A DNA stretch of 64,000 bases, taken from NCBI RefSeq assembly GCF_013285155.1, contig NZ_JABTEL010000008.1, positions 124,001 through 188,000 of the forward strand, read 5' to 3'. This stretch comes from Winogradskyella undariae. GTDB taxonomy: Bacteria; Bacteroidota; Bacteroidia; Flavobacteriales; Flavobacteriaceae. The notes beneath the pieces are model-generated. The model was not told the DNA's origin, did no database searches, and saw only the letters and a list, made by a program, of their open reading frames with translations. Position numbers and translations under genes: made by a program. Within the stretch, counting starts at the first letter, position 1; each line of letters starts with the position of its first letter. Positions 8,337 through 18,649 of this stretch are shown piece after piece.

Positions 8337-8918
8337 ATGAAAAGTATAGCCGTTTTTTGTGGAAGTAGTGAAGGTAACGATCCTGAAATCTTAAATGAAG
8401 CCTACCAATTAGGAGAAACTTTAGCGCATAAAAATATTACTTTAGTTTATGGTGCTGCTAAAATTGGCCTTATGGGAAAAGTAGCAGAAGGCGTTTTAAA
8501 GCATAATGGAAATGTTATCGGAATTATTCCAAACTTCCTAAAAACAAAAGAAATTGTACATACAAAACTCTCTGAATTAATTGTTACGGATAATATGCAC
8601 GACCGTAAAGTGATTATGTATGAAAAGAGTGAAGGTTTTATTATAATTCCTGGAGGTTTTGGAACCATGGACGAGTTTTTTGAAATCACCACTTGGGGAC
8701 AACTCGGGTTACACACCAAACCTATCGGTATTTTAAATACCAATGGTTATTACGACGCTTTAATTGAGCAAAGTAAAATGATGGTAAAGCGTGGTTTCTT
8801 ATCTCAAGAAAATTTAGAAGCCGTTGTTGTAGATAGCACTATTGAAGGTTTATTAGAAAAAATGAATAATTACAAACCATTGCCAGCACCAAAATGGTTA
8901 AATAAGGAAGGGCTTTAA
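8337..8918 (+). CDS. LOG-family (TIGR00730) Rossmann-fold protein
   Basis: A 193-residue protein with the lysine-decarboxylase-like signature PGGFGTMDE and the nucleotide-binding start AVFCGSSEG. Members remove ribose 5-phosphate from cytokinin-type or other nucleoside monophosphates. The frame extends upstream to 8298 inside prmC, but the ATG at 8337 one base after the prmC stop gives the usual MKSIAVFCG start. A longer paralogue lies at 38115-38801. Confidence 0.9.
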   Translation: MKSIAVFCGSSEGNDPEILNEAYQLGETLAHKNITLVYGAAKIGLMGKVAEGVLKHNGNVIGIIPNFLKTKEIVHTKLSELIVTDNMHDRKVIMYEKSEGFIIIPGGFGTMDEFFEITTWGQLGLHTKPIGILNTNGYYDALIEQSKMMVKRGFLSQENLEAVVVDSTIEGLLEKMNNYKPLPAPKWLNKEGL

Positions 8919-8972
8919 ATTCTGGCGTAAGCAGAAATTAACCTTTTTAATATTAATAGCACACATCCCTAA

Positions 8973-10970
<1,998 letters not shown>

Positions 10971-10975
10971 ATTCT

Positions 10976-11025
10976 TACGTTAATACAAATATTTTATCGA
11001 TTAAATACGTTAATATGCGTTAATG
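10976..11025. repeat. Phased 10-bp direct repeats (TACGTTAATA-type)
   Basis: TACGTTAATA occurs at 10976-10985 and 11006-11015, and a variant TGCGTTAATG follows in tandem at 11016-11025. A weaker fourth copy (GTGTTAAAAA) starts at 11025. Unit starts are 30 and 10 bp apart, so all copies lie on the same DNA face. They lie between ligA and the membrane-protein gene and could bind a regulator. Confidence 0.45.
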
Positions 11026-11071
11026 TGTTAAAAATATTTATATTTGTTGTTGTAATTAAGGGGTTAATTAA

Positions 11072-11812
11072 ATGTTAGTACATAGAATTTTAAAAATAAT
11101 TATATTGCTCTTGGGGTCTGTATATATACTTCTTCAAAGCTTAGCTTTAGAAGTAGAGGGAGATGCTGTAGGAACATTAGCATTTATCTTGCTCACATAT
11201 CTTTATTTGGGCTGGACAGAGAATAAGTCAAAACTATTCTCATCATTTTTATTACTGTTTACATCTGCACATATTATAAGTTTTATAATTTGGTTTATGC
11301 CAATGGTTGAAGACGGAGAGCCAGATTATCTCTATTATGTAGCTAATATGCTTTGTATATTGTCTTATACTTTACTTATCATAAAGATGTTTATTCACTT
11401 TAATTTGAAAGCAGTTTTGTCTCAATTGACTGTTCCTATAGTAATTTTAGTGATTCTAGATATTTTTTGTGTGACGTTAATTTCAAGTACTACAGAAGGT
11501 GCTTTTACTTATTATGAATATATACTTGAGTATTTTTATAATGCAGTTATAATGATGCTTTTATCAATTGCATTGATTAATTATATGTATCGAAATAATA
11601 ATAAATCTATGCTTTTTTTAATAGGAGCTATATTTATGGTCTTTTCAGAAATAATTCAGTTAGCCTATTTTTATATTTTAGATATTAATATTTTAGGTTT
11701 CGTTTATTCTACATTTCTAGTAGTCGCATTTTCGTTTTTCTACATTCAATCACAACATCCTGTTACTGATCCGATTACAGAATATAGTGATGAAGACTTG
11801 GATGTTTTATAG
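11072..11812 (+). CDS. Polytopic membrane protein of unknown function
   Basis: I do not recognise a family with certainty. The 246 residues contain about eight hydrophobic helices with short charged loops; the overall pattern is reminiscent of YhhN-like membrane proteins, but no diagnostic motif was seen. The C-terminal tail (DPITEYSDEDLDVL) is acidic and probably cytoplasmic. An AAGGGG tract at 11058-11063, 8 nt before the ATG, resembles a Shine-Dalgarno site, which is unusual in this window. Phased 10-bp repeats lie upstream. Confidence 0.75.
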   Translation: MLVHRILKIIILLLGSVYILLQSLALEVEGDAVGTLAFILLTYLYLGWTENKSKLFSSFLLLFTSAHIISFIIWFMPMVEDGEPDYLYYVANMLCILSYTLLIIKMFIHFNLKAVLSQLTVPIVILVILDIFCVTLISSTTEGAFTYYEYILEYFYNAVIMMLLSIALINYMYRNNNKSMLFLIGAIFMVFSEIIQLAYFYILDINILGFVYSTFLVVAFSFFYIQSQHPVTDPITEYSDEDLDVL

Positions 11813-12012
11813 AAATAAAACACATACTATACTTACTAAATTATTGATTTTGTGCTTTATGGCTTAATCAATATGTTTTCAGCCTTTATAAATAAAGTTT
11901 TTGTAATATGAATTATTCATATTTTATTGTAATTCTTCAATTTAGAAGCGGAATTTGTAATCATATAATTACATAAGAACTTTTTTTGACCCTATGAAAT
12001 TCAATATGGTCA

Positions 12013-12927
12013 TCAAACCACAATAGATACACCTTCTGAAGCTACTTTTTTCCCTGGTTCAAAGTAAAAATCAACTTTACCAAGATAAAGACCAAAGCAT
12101 CCCACTTGATTTACAAGCACATCTTTACCTAGGCTGTTCTTTTCAATTGTTGGTTTCGGTAAAAAAGTATGCGTATGCCCACCGATAATAAGGTCTATGT
12201 TTTTTGTTGCTCTCGCTAAACTTATGTCACTAACTTTGTTTGGGCTATTTTTATATTCATAACCTAAATGTGATAAACAAATCACTAGATCACAAGATTC
12301 TTCTTCTTTTAATATGCGAGACATATCTTGTGCTTTTTCTATCGGATTATGGTAAACAGTTTCTTTATACATGTCTTTACCAACTAATCCATCGAGTTCA
12401 ATACCTAAACCAAATATGCCTATTTTAATACTATCTTTACTTATGATTTTGTAAGGCTTAACATGGGTATTCATTACGGTATTTGAAAAATCGTAATTAG
12501 CAGAAACAAATTCAAAATCAGCATGAGGAATTTGATTATATAAACCATCAATACCATTATCAAAATCATGATTACCAATAGTGGCAACATCATATTTTAA
12601 CATGCTCATTAGTTTAAACTCTAATTCACCACCGTAATAATTAAAATAAGGTGTTCCTTGAAAAATATCACCAGCGTCTAATAATAAGGTATTAGGGTTT
12701 TCTTTTCTTATAGATTCAACTAATGTTGCACGTCTTGCGACTCCTCCTTTGTTAGCATTTCGACCATCTTCAGGTCCAAAAGGATCAATATGGCTATGTA
12801 CATCATTAGTATGTAAAATGGTGATTTTTTTCGTTTTAGATGAACTAAAAGACTGTAAACTTAGAGCTCCAACACCTGCTAAAACAGTTGCTGCAGTTGA
12901 TTTTTGTATAAAATCTCTTCTTTTCAT
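12013..12927 (-). CDS. Metallophosphatase half of a split 5'-nucleotidase (Tat-type signal)
   Basis: A 304-residue protein with the calcineurin-like metallophosphatase motifs HTNDVHSH, LDAGDIFQG, IGNHDFDNG and GGHTHTFLP, equal to the catalytic N-terminal domain of UshA/5'-nucleotidases. The N-terminus has a twin-arginine-like start (MKRRDFIQKS) followed by a hydrophobic segment, suggesting periplasmic export. The substrate-binding C-terminal domain is encoded separately by the gene 3 bp upstream, so the two products probably work together. Confidence 0.9.
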   Translation of the reverse strand: MKRRDFIQKSTAATVLAGVGALSLQSFSSSKTKKITILHTNDVHSHIDPFGPEDGRNANKGGVARRATLVESIRKENPNTLLLDAGDIFQGTPYFNYYGGELEFKLMSMLKYDVATIGNHDFDNGIDGLYNQIPHADFEFVSANYDFSNTVMNTHVKPYKIISKDSIKIGIFGLGIELDGLVGKDMYKETVYHNPIEKAQDMSRILKEEESCDLVICLSHLGYEYKNSPNKVSDISLARATKNIDLIIGGHTHTFLPKPTIEKNSLGKDVLVNQVGCFGLYLGKVDFYFEPGKKVASEGVSIVV

Positions 12928-12930
12928 AAT

Positions 12931-13689
12931 TTAATCTTCTAATTTAATAAAACGTTGATCTTGTTTAGGATTGATAGTATCTTTCTTTTTGAAATTATCA
13001 ATAAGAATATTTCTTATTTTGTAGTCTAAGGAATATAACCCTTCATTTGGGTGAAAAAATGTCATTCCATCACCACCATCATAAAGGTAGTCGTTGGTGG
13101 CAACATAATATATTTTGTTACTATCTATAGGTTCTCCATTAATAGTAGCAGAACTCACAGCATCATTTTTATCTAAAGTTAATTGTAATTGACTTGATAT
13201 CGGATGGGCACGTTTTGCTTTAGATAGGTACTCCATCATTAAATTAATCTGTGTTCCTTTTAGTGCCGCTACAACAATAGAGTTCTCAAAGGGCATTACC
13301 TGGAAAGCTGTTCTTGTTGTAATATTTCCTTTAGAAATTATAGAACGAATACCACCATGATTAAGTAAAACAAAATCAATATTCTTTTGAGTTCGTTTAT
13401 TAAAAATAATATTTCCTTCGCTATAAACTGCATCAGCCATTAAATTTCCAATAGCTGTATTTAATTTACCGTCCGTTTTAGTATATGTTTCTGGTGCATA
13501 AGAAATAACACTATCCATATCTTTATTAACATGTAATCTATAAGGTTTGATGTAATCTTCTATTGCTTGATCAGATTTTATGTCATTATCTATAACAATA
13601 CGTTTTCCTTCTATTTTTGATAATTTAGGTGATGCACAAGAAAAAATGAGCAACAATAAGCAGAGTTTAAAAATATGTTTAAGTATCAT
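12931..13689 (-). CDS. 5'-nucleotidase C-terminal domain lipoprotein
   Basis: A 252-residue lipoprotein (signal MILKHIFKLCLLLLIFSC). The mature part carries the 5'-nucleotidase C-terminal signatures LNTAIGNLMADA, LNHGGIRS and TNDYLYDGGDGM, which form the nucleotide-binding domain of UshA-type enzymes. The frame is open 40 codons further upstream, but only the ATG at 13689 gives a lipoprotein signal. It precedes the metallophosphatase gene by 3 bp, the reverse of the domain order in fused UshA. Confidence 0.9.
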   Translation of the reverse strand: MILKHIFKLCLLLLIFSCASPKLSKIEGKRIVIDNDIKSDQAIEDYIKPYRLHVNKDMDSVISYAPETYTKTDGKLNTAIGNLMADAVYSEGNIIFNKRTQKNIDFVLLNHGGIRSIISKGNITTRTAFQVMPFENSIVVAALKGTQINLMMEYLSKAKRAHPISSQLQLTLDKNDAVSSATINGEPIDSNKIYYVATNDYLYDGGDGMTFFHPNEGLYSLDYKIRNILIDNFKKKDTINPKQDQRFIKLED

Positions 13690-13707
13690 TGAATAACTTA
13701 TATGAAG

Positions 13708-13742
13708 TTTGTAATAATATATGAGTGCTTTTATTAAATTTG
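13708..13742 (+). promoter_or_regulatory. Bacteroidetes-type promoter for the DUF6913 gene
   Basis: A TTTG at 13708-13711 (-33 type) is followed after 23 bp by TAAATTTG at 13735-13742, a perfect TAnnTTTG -7 element. The spacing is slightly longer than the usual 19-21 bp. The start codon lies 17 bp downstream, implying a very short leader. Confidence 0.45.
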
Positions 13743-13759
13743 CAGAAATGTAAAGGTAA

Positions 13760-14278
13760 ATGATTTTAAAAGCATTTAAAGAAAAATCTAATCGAAAATA
13801 TATTAACAAATTATTGACTACACGTCAATCTAATGTTAATAGTAATAAAATACAGACCGTTGCCGTTCTGCTTAACTCAAGTGAATTTCATGAATTTGAA
13901 GTTTTCAGAGTTTATTTTAAAGAATTAGGATTAAATTCGACTAAGCATAAAATTGTAGCTTTTACTTTAGATGATAAATTAGAGCATAATAAATGGAATG
14001 CTCATTTTAGTCCTAAAGATTTTGGATGGAAAGGGAAAATAAAAAATGCGGATTTAGAGACTTTTATTAATACGCCTTTTGATTTGTTAATATGCTTTTA
14101 TAAAAATGATGTTTCACAGTTAAATTTAATAACCGCAGCATCTAAAGCTGCTTTTAAAGTAGGAATTTCATCAGAAGATGAACGTTTATATGATTTAATA
14201 ATTGATGTAGATTTAAAGGATATCAATATTTTTAAACAAGAATTAAAAAAATACTTAAATATTTTAAAAAAATTATAA
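13760..14278 (+). CDS. DUF6913 family protein
   Basis: A 172-residue cytosolic protein that I associate with the Bacteroidetes-restricted DUF6913 family found beside dapA. Visible features are a basic N-terminus, an alternating alpha/beta pattern with VAVLLNSSEFHEFE, and FDLLICFYKN. The function is unknown. Its stop overlaps the dapA start as TAATG, so the two are translationally coupled. Confidence 0.75.
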   Translation: MILKAFKEKSNRKYINKLLTTRQSNVNSNKIQTVAVLLNSSEFHEFEVFRVYFKELGLNSTKHKIVAFTLDDKLEHNKWNAHFSPKDFGWKGKIKNADLETFINTPFDLLICFYKNDVSQLNLITAASKAAFKVGISSEDERLYDLIIDVDLKDINIFKQELKKYLNILKKL

Positions 14279-15162
14279 TGACCAAATTTATAGGGACAGG
14301 TGTTGCTTTAATTACACCATTTAATGCAGATTTAAGCATAGATTTTGATGCTTTAGAGCGTTTAGTAGAATATAATATTGCTAATGGTACAGACTATTTA
14401 GTAATAAGCGGAACAACAGGAGAAAGTGTAACGGTTACGCCAGCAGAAAAAAAAGAACTTATAACATTTATTTCTAAAATTAATAATGGAAGATTACTAT
14501 TGGTATTAGGAATTGGTGGAAACAATACTTTGAGTGTCATTGAAGAAATTAAATCTACAGATTTCTCAACTATAGATGGTATATTATCTGTAACTCCTTA
14601 TTACAGTAAACCTACACAAGAAGGGATTTATCAGCATTTTAAAGCGATTTCTGCAGTAGCACCAAAACCTATTATTTTATATAATGTTCCTGGTAGAACG
14701 GCATCAAACATGTCTCCAGAAACAACTTTAAGATTAGCAAAAGACTTTGATAATATTGTAGCTGTAAAAGAAGCAGGAAATAATGTGCATCAATATTTAG
14801 AATTATTAAGATCTAAACCAAAAGGCTTTTTAATCTTATCTGGTGATGATGATTTAGCTTTAGGCGTTGCTTTAGCTGGTGGGTCTGGTGTTATTTCTGT
14901 AATAGGGCAAGCTTTACCTAAAGAATTTTCTGAAATGATAAGATTAGGTATTGCACGTAAAGCTAAAGAAGCTTATGATATTCATTTTAAATTAATGCCT
15001 ATAACTGCTCTTATTTTTTCTGAAAATAATCCTTCAGGAATTAAAGCTGTTTTAAGTGCTTTAAATATTTCAAAACCAGATGTGCGTTTACCTCTTGTAG
15101 AAGCTACAGATCAGTTAAAATCTAAAATAGAATCTGAGCTAAAAGTTTTAGGTAAAAGTTAA
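14278..15162 (+). CDS. dapA: 4-hydroxy-tetrahydrodipicolinate synthase DapA
   Basis: A 294-residue (beta/alpha)8 aldolase. SGTTGES near residue 44 is the pyruvate-binding motif, YNVPGRTA carries the catalytic Tyr, and VAVKEAG near residue 163 carries the Schiff-base Lys. It condenses pyruvate with aspartate semialdehyde in the lysine/diaminopimelate pathway. Its start overlaps the DUF6913 stop. Confidence 0.97.
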   Translation: MTKFIGTGVALITPFNADLSIDFDALERLVEYNIANGTDYLVISGTTGESVTVTPAEKKELITFISKINNGRLLLVLGIGGNNTLSVIEEIKSTDFSTIDGILSVTPYYSKPTQEGIYQHFKAISAVAPKPIILYNVPGRTASNMSPETTLRLAKDFDNIVAVKEAGNNVHQYLELLRSKPKGFLILSGDDDLALGVALAGGSGVISVIGQALPKEFSEMIRLGIARKAKEAYDIHFKLMPITALIFSENNPSGIKAVLSALNISKPDVRLPLVEATDQLKSKIESELKVLGKS

Positions 15163-15245
15163 ATTTTATATAAATTGATTTTAGGCCTATTTACAAGGCT
15201 TACTTTAGCATATAATAATTGTTTTTAAAATCCGTTAATAATGTT

Positions 15246-15253
15246 TACTTTTG
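15246..15253 (+). promoter_or_regulatory. -7 element upstream of bamD
   Basis: TACTTTTG at 15246-15253 matches TAnnTTTG exactly. A T-rich tract about 20 bp upstream is the only -33 candidate. It overlaps the in-frame ATG at 15241, which supports the ATG at 15271 as the true bamD start. Confidence 0.45.
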
Positions 15254-15270
15254 CACACTGTTTAATATTT

Positions 15271-16071
15271 ATGAAGAGAGGAATTTACATATTACTTATA
15301 AGTATCTTTTTTGTTTCTTGTAGCGATTATCAAAAAGCACTGAAATCTGAAGATACAGCTGCTAAGTATGATATGGCTACAGAGCTATACAATGCTGAGA
15401 AGTGGAGCAAGTCTTACAAACTATTAGAACAAATTCTTCAACAGTATAGAGGGAAACCACAAGCGGAGAAAATAACATTCATGCATGCCATGTGTTCTTA
15501 TCAACTAGGGGATCATTATATTTCAAGTTTTCACTTTGATAAATTTGCAGATATCTATCCTAAAAGTGAAAAAGCAGAACAAGCAGCATTTTTAGCAGCT
15601 AAAGGATATTATTTTAATTCTCCAGTTTATTCTAAAGAGCAGAAAGAAACTATTGAGGCTATTGAGAAGTTACAATTATTTGTAAATAGGTATCCAAACT
15701 CTCAATATTTAGATGAAGCTAATACTTTAGTTAAAGAACTAGATTTTAAATTAGAGAAAAAAGCGTTTGAAATCGCTAAACAATATAATACGATTGCTGA
15801 ATATAAAGCTTCAATTAAATCATTTAATAATTTTTTACTTGAGTTTCCAGGAGCTTCTTTAAGAAGTGAAGCTTTTTATTATAGATATGATTCTGCATAT
15901 AATTTAGCTATTTTAAGTGTGAATTACTTAAAAGAAGAACGAATTAAAGATGCGATATCTTATTATGACGCTTTAATAAAAGCATATCCAAATTCGGATC
16001 ATTCGGAGATTTCGATTGAAATGAAAGAGGAATTACAACAACAATTAAATACGTTTACTACTAAAAGTTGA
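15271..16071 (+). CDS. bamD: Outer membrane assembly lipoprotein BamD
   Basis: A 266-residue lipoprotein (MKRGIYILLISIFFVSC, lipobox Cys at residue 17) with tetratricopeptide-like helical repeats, including FADIYPKSEKAEQAAFLAAK and FVNRYPNSQYLDEA. BamD is the essential lipoprotein partner of BamA in inserting outer-membrane barrels. The frame is open from 15241, but the ATG at 15271 starts the signal peptide directly. It begins the conserved bamD-rpoZ-coaBC-porD-recN group. Confidence 0.94.
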   Translation: MKRGIYILLISIFFVSCSDYQKALKSEDTAAKYDMATELYNAEKWSKSYKLLEQILQQYRGKPQAEKITFMHAMCSYQLGDHYISSFHFDKFADIYPKSEKAEQAAFLAAKGYYFNSPVYSKEQKETIEAIEKLQLFVNRYPNSQYLDEANTLVKELDFKLEKKAFEIAKQYNTIAEYKASIKSFNNFLLEFPGASLRSEAFYYRYDSAYNLAILSVNYLKEERIKDAISYYDALIKAYPNSDHSEISIEMKEELQQQLNTFTTKS

Positions 16072-16079
16072 ACATTATA

Positions 16080-16409
16080 ATGATGGATTTAAAAAAGACA
16101 CATGCACCAGTAAGTACAATAACTTATGATAAGAACGAAATTGATGCTCCAACAGATAATATCTATGAAGCCATTTCTGTAATTGCTAGACGTGCTGAAC
16201 AAATTAATACAGATATCAGAAGAGAGTTAATTGACAAACTTGAAGAGTTTGCAACTTATAATGATAGTCTTGAGGAAGTTTTCGAAAACAAAGAACAAAT
16301 TGAAGTTTCTAAGTTTTATGAAAAATTGCCAAAACCTCATGCTTTAGCTGTTCAAGAATGGCTTGATAATAAAATTTATCACAGAAATGCTGATGATACT
16401 CAGTCATAA
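16080..16409 (+). CDS. rpoZ: RNA polymerase omega-like subunit RpoZ
   Basis: A 109-residue Bacteroidetes-type omega protein starting MMDLKKTHAP, with the helical core IYEAISVIARRAEQINTDIR. Omega helps assemble the beta' subunit. The frame opens with a TTG inside bamD at 16068; an ATG at 16080 (or the adjacent ATG at 16083) gives the family N-terminus. Its place between bamD and coaBC is the usual order for the phylum. Confidence 0.85.
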   Translation: MMDLKKTHAPVSTITYDKNEIDAPTDNIYEAISVIARRAEQINTDIRRELIDKLEEFATYNDSLEEVFENKEQIEVSKFYEKLPKPHALAVQEWLDNKIYHRNADDTQS

Positions 16410-16424
16410 ATAAAAAAGCCTTAG

Positions 16425-17645
16425 ATGTCTATTCTTAAGGATAAAAATATTTTATTAGGTATTACCGCTGGTATTGCCGCATATAAATCTGCTAATTTAG
16501 TCAGATTATTCATTAAAGCAGGTGCTAACGTTAAAGTCGTTATGACACCTGCTTCTAAAGAATTTGTAACTCCTCTTACGCTTTCAACATTATCTAAAAA
16601 TCCTGTATGTTCCACTTTTGTTGGTGAATCAGATGAAAATGAAGATGATGAAGTTTGGAACAACCACGTAGATTTAGGGCTTTGGGCAGACCTTTTTGTT
16701 ATTGCTCCTGCCACAGCTAATACTATGGCTAAAATGGCCAATGGTGTTTGTGATAATATACTTTTAGCGGTGTATCTTTCTGCTAAATGTCCTGTTTATT
16801 TCGCTCCGGCAATGGATTTGGATATGTATAAACATGAATCTACAAAAAACTCCTTCGAAAAATTAATCTCTTACGGAAATAAAATGATTCCTGCTGGCAC
16901 TGGAGAATTAGCGAGTGGTTTAGTTGGTGAAGGTCGTATGGCTGAGCCAGAGGATATACTTAGTTTTATAGAGAAGGATGTTTTAGATCAATTACCATTG
17001 CAAGGCAAGCGTATTTTAATTACAGCCGGACCAACACATGAAGCTATAGATCCTGTACGTTTTATAGGAAATCATTCTAGTGGTAAAATGGGATTTGAAA
17101 TCGCTAAAGCAGCATCAAATTTAGGAGCAGAAGTTATTTTAGTATCTGGGCCAACGCATCAAACCTTAATCAGCAATCTTGTTAGTATAAAATCTGTGGT
17201 TAGTGCAGAAGATATGTATAACGAAGTGCATAAACATTTCAATACATCAGATATTGCTATTTTATCTGCTGCAGTTGCAGATTACAAACCTAAGAATGTT
17301 GCTACTCAGAAAATAAAAAAGAAAGATTCAACGTTTACTATTGAGTTAGAAAAAACTAAAGACATTTTAAAGTCACTAGGAGAAATTAAAAAAGATCAAT
17401 TTTTAGTTGGTTTTGCTCTAGAAACGAATAATGAATTAGAACATGCAAAAGGAAAATTAGAATCTAAAAATTTAGATCTTATTGTGCTTAATTCATTACA
17501 AGATAAAGGCGCAGGTTTTGGAGTGTCAACAAATAAAGTTACATTTATAACATCAGCTAATGTTGTTATTGAAAATGAACTAAAATCAAAAGCAGAAGTT
17601 GCTCAAGATTTAATGCACCTTATATTAAAACAAACTCATGCGTAA
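16425..17645 (+). CDS. coaBC: CoaBC: phosphopantothenoylcysteine decarboxylase / phosphopantothenate-cysteine ligase
   Basis: A 406-residue bifunctional coenzyme A enzyme. The N-terminal flavin-binding CoaC domain begins LGITAGIAAYKSANL and has the PAMDLDMY substrate motif. The C-terminal CoaB domain from about residue 188 has ITAGPTHEAIDPVRFIGNHS and AAVADYKPK. It makes 4'-phosphopantetheine from phosphopantothenate and cysteine. The stop overlaps the porD start by 8 bp. Confidence 0.96.
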   Translation: MSILKDKNILLGITAGIAAYKSANLVRLFIKAGANVKVVMTPASKEFVTPLTLSTLSKNPVCSTFVGESDENEDDEVWNNHVDLGLWADLFVIAPATANTMAKMANGVCDNILLAVYLSAKCPVYFAPAMDLDMYKHESTKNSFEKLISYGNKMIPAGTGELASGLVGEGRMAEPEDILSFIEKDVLDQLPLQGKRILITAGPTHEAIDPVRFIGNHSSGKMGFEIAKAASNLGAEVILVSGPTHQTLISNLVSIKSVVSAEDMYNEVHKHFNTSDIAILSAAVADYKPKNVATQKIKKKDSTFTIELEKTKDILKSLGEIKKDQFLVGFALETNNELEHAKGKLESKNLDLIVLNSLQDKGAGFGVSTNKVTFITSANVVIENELKSKAEVAQDLMHLILKQTHA

Positions 17646-18525
17646 CCTATTTTTATTATTTGCTTTTTTATGCAGTTCTGTTGTTATAGCACAGGAATTG
17701 AATTGTACAGTAACTGTTTTAGCTCAACAGACAGGTAATGAAAATGATGTTATTTTTAAAACTTTAGGTAATCAGCTTACAGAGTTTGTAAATAATACTA
17801 AATGGACAGATAAAAAGTTTGGTCAGCAAGAGCGTATTAATTGCAGTATGGTAATTAATGTTACAGAACAGAGTAACAATTTATTTTCTGCTACGCTTCA
17901 AGTATCTTCATCAAGACCCGTTTTTAATTCTACTTACAGTACACCTGTTTATAATTATAATGATAGAACTTTTAATTTCGAATATTTAGAATTTCAAAAT
18001 TTAGTTTTTAATCCAACGCAATTCGAATCTAATTTAATTTCAGTCTTATCATTTCATGTGTATATGATTTTAGGAATGGATGCAGATTCTTTTGAACTAA
18101 AAGGAGGTGATGAATATTTTAATCAGGCACAAACAATAGCAAGTTATTCACAACAGTTAAGTGGTCAAGGTTGGAAATTAGAAGACGGATTACAGTCTCG
18201 TTTTTCTTTAATAAACAATCTAACCTCTCCGATATATAAAGGTATGAGATCGGCGATGTACAAATATCATATTGAAGGATTAGATTTAATGAATAATGGT
18301 GCTAAAGAAGGCAAGTCTCAAATCATTGCATCATTAGAAGATTTAAATAAAGTACATAGCCTAAGACCAAATTCTTATTTAATGCGCGTCTTTTTCGATG
18401 CAAAAGCAGATGAAATTATGGATATTTTATCAGGAGGACCAAGTGTTAATATTACTGACGCTGTGGATATCTTAAATAAAATTGCGCCTATTCACTCTCA
18501 AAAATGGAGAAATATTAAGTTTTAA
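17638..18525 (+). CDS. porD: DUF4835 family protein, PorD-like T9SS component
   Basis: A 295-residue secreted protein with signal peptide MRNLFLLFAFLCSSVVIAQ, followed by ELNCTVTVLA and the DUF4835 hallmark around FNFEYLEFQNLVFNPTQFE. PorD is required for type IX secretion in characterised Bacteroidetes; its exact role is not settled. It overlaps coaBC by 8 bp and so is expressed with CoA synthesis and BamD. Confidence 0.87.
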   Translation: MRNLFLLFAFLCSSVVIAQELNCTVTVLAQQTGNENDVIFKTLGNQLTEFVNNTKWTDKKFGQQERINCSMVINVTEQSNNLFSATLQVSSSRPVFNSTYSTPVYNYNDRTFNFEYLEFQNLVFNPTQFESNLISVLSFHVYMILGMDADSFELKGGDEYFNQAQTIASYSQQLSGQGWKLEDGLQSRFSLINNLTSPIYKGMRSAMYKYHIEGLDLMNNGAKEGKSQIIASLEDLNKVHSLRPNSYLMRVFFDAKADEIMDILSGGPSVNITDAVDILNKIAPIHSQKWRNIKF

Positions 18526-18649
18526 AACACACATTATTTACGTGTTTATATGACCAATTTATTCTTCTTGTTAAGATAGAATATTTAAATTCTTTTTGTG
18601 TTTTACTAATCCGTAAAATATTAATTTTACAATATTAAATTATAGACGA

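Noticed and set aside
11905..11923. AATATGAAT-T-ATTCATATT palindrome between convergent genes
   Set aside because: It is symmetric but very AT-rich and without a clear T run; not strong enough for a call.
16421..16741. Minus-strand frame over the start of coaBC
   Set aside because: It is antisense to the conserved CoaC domain.
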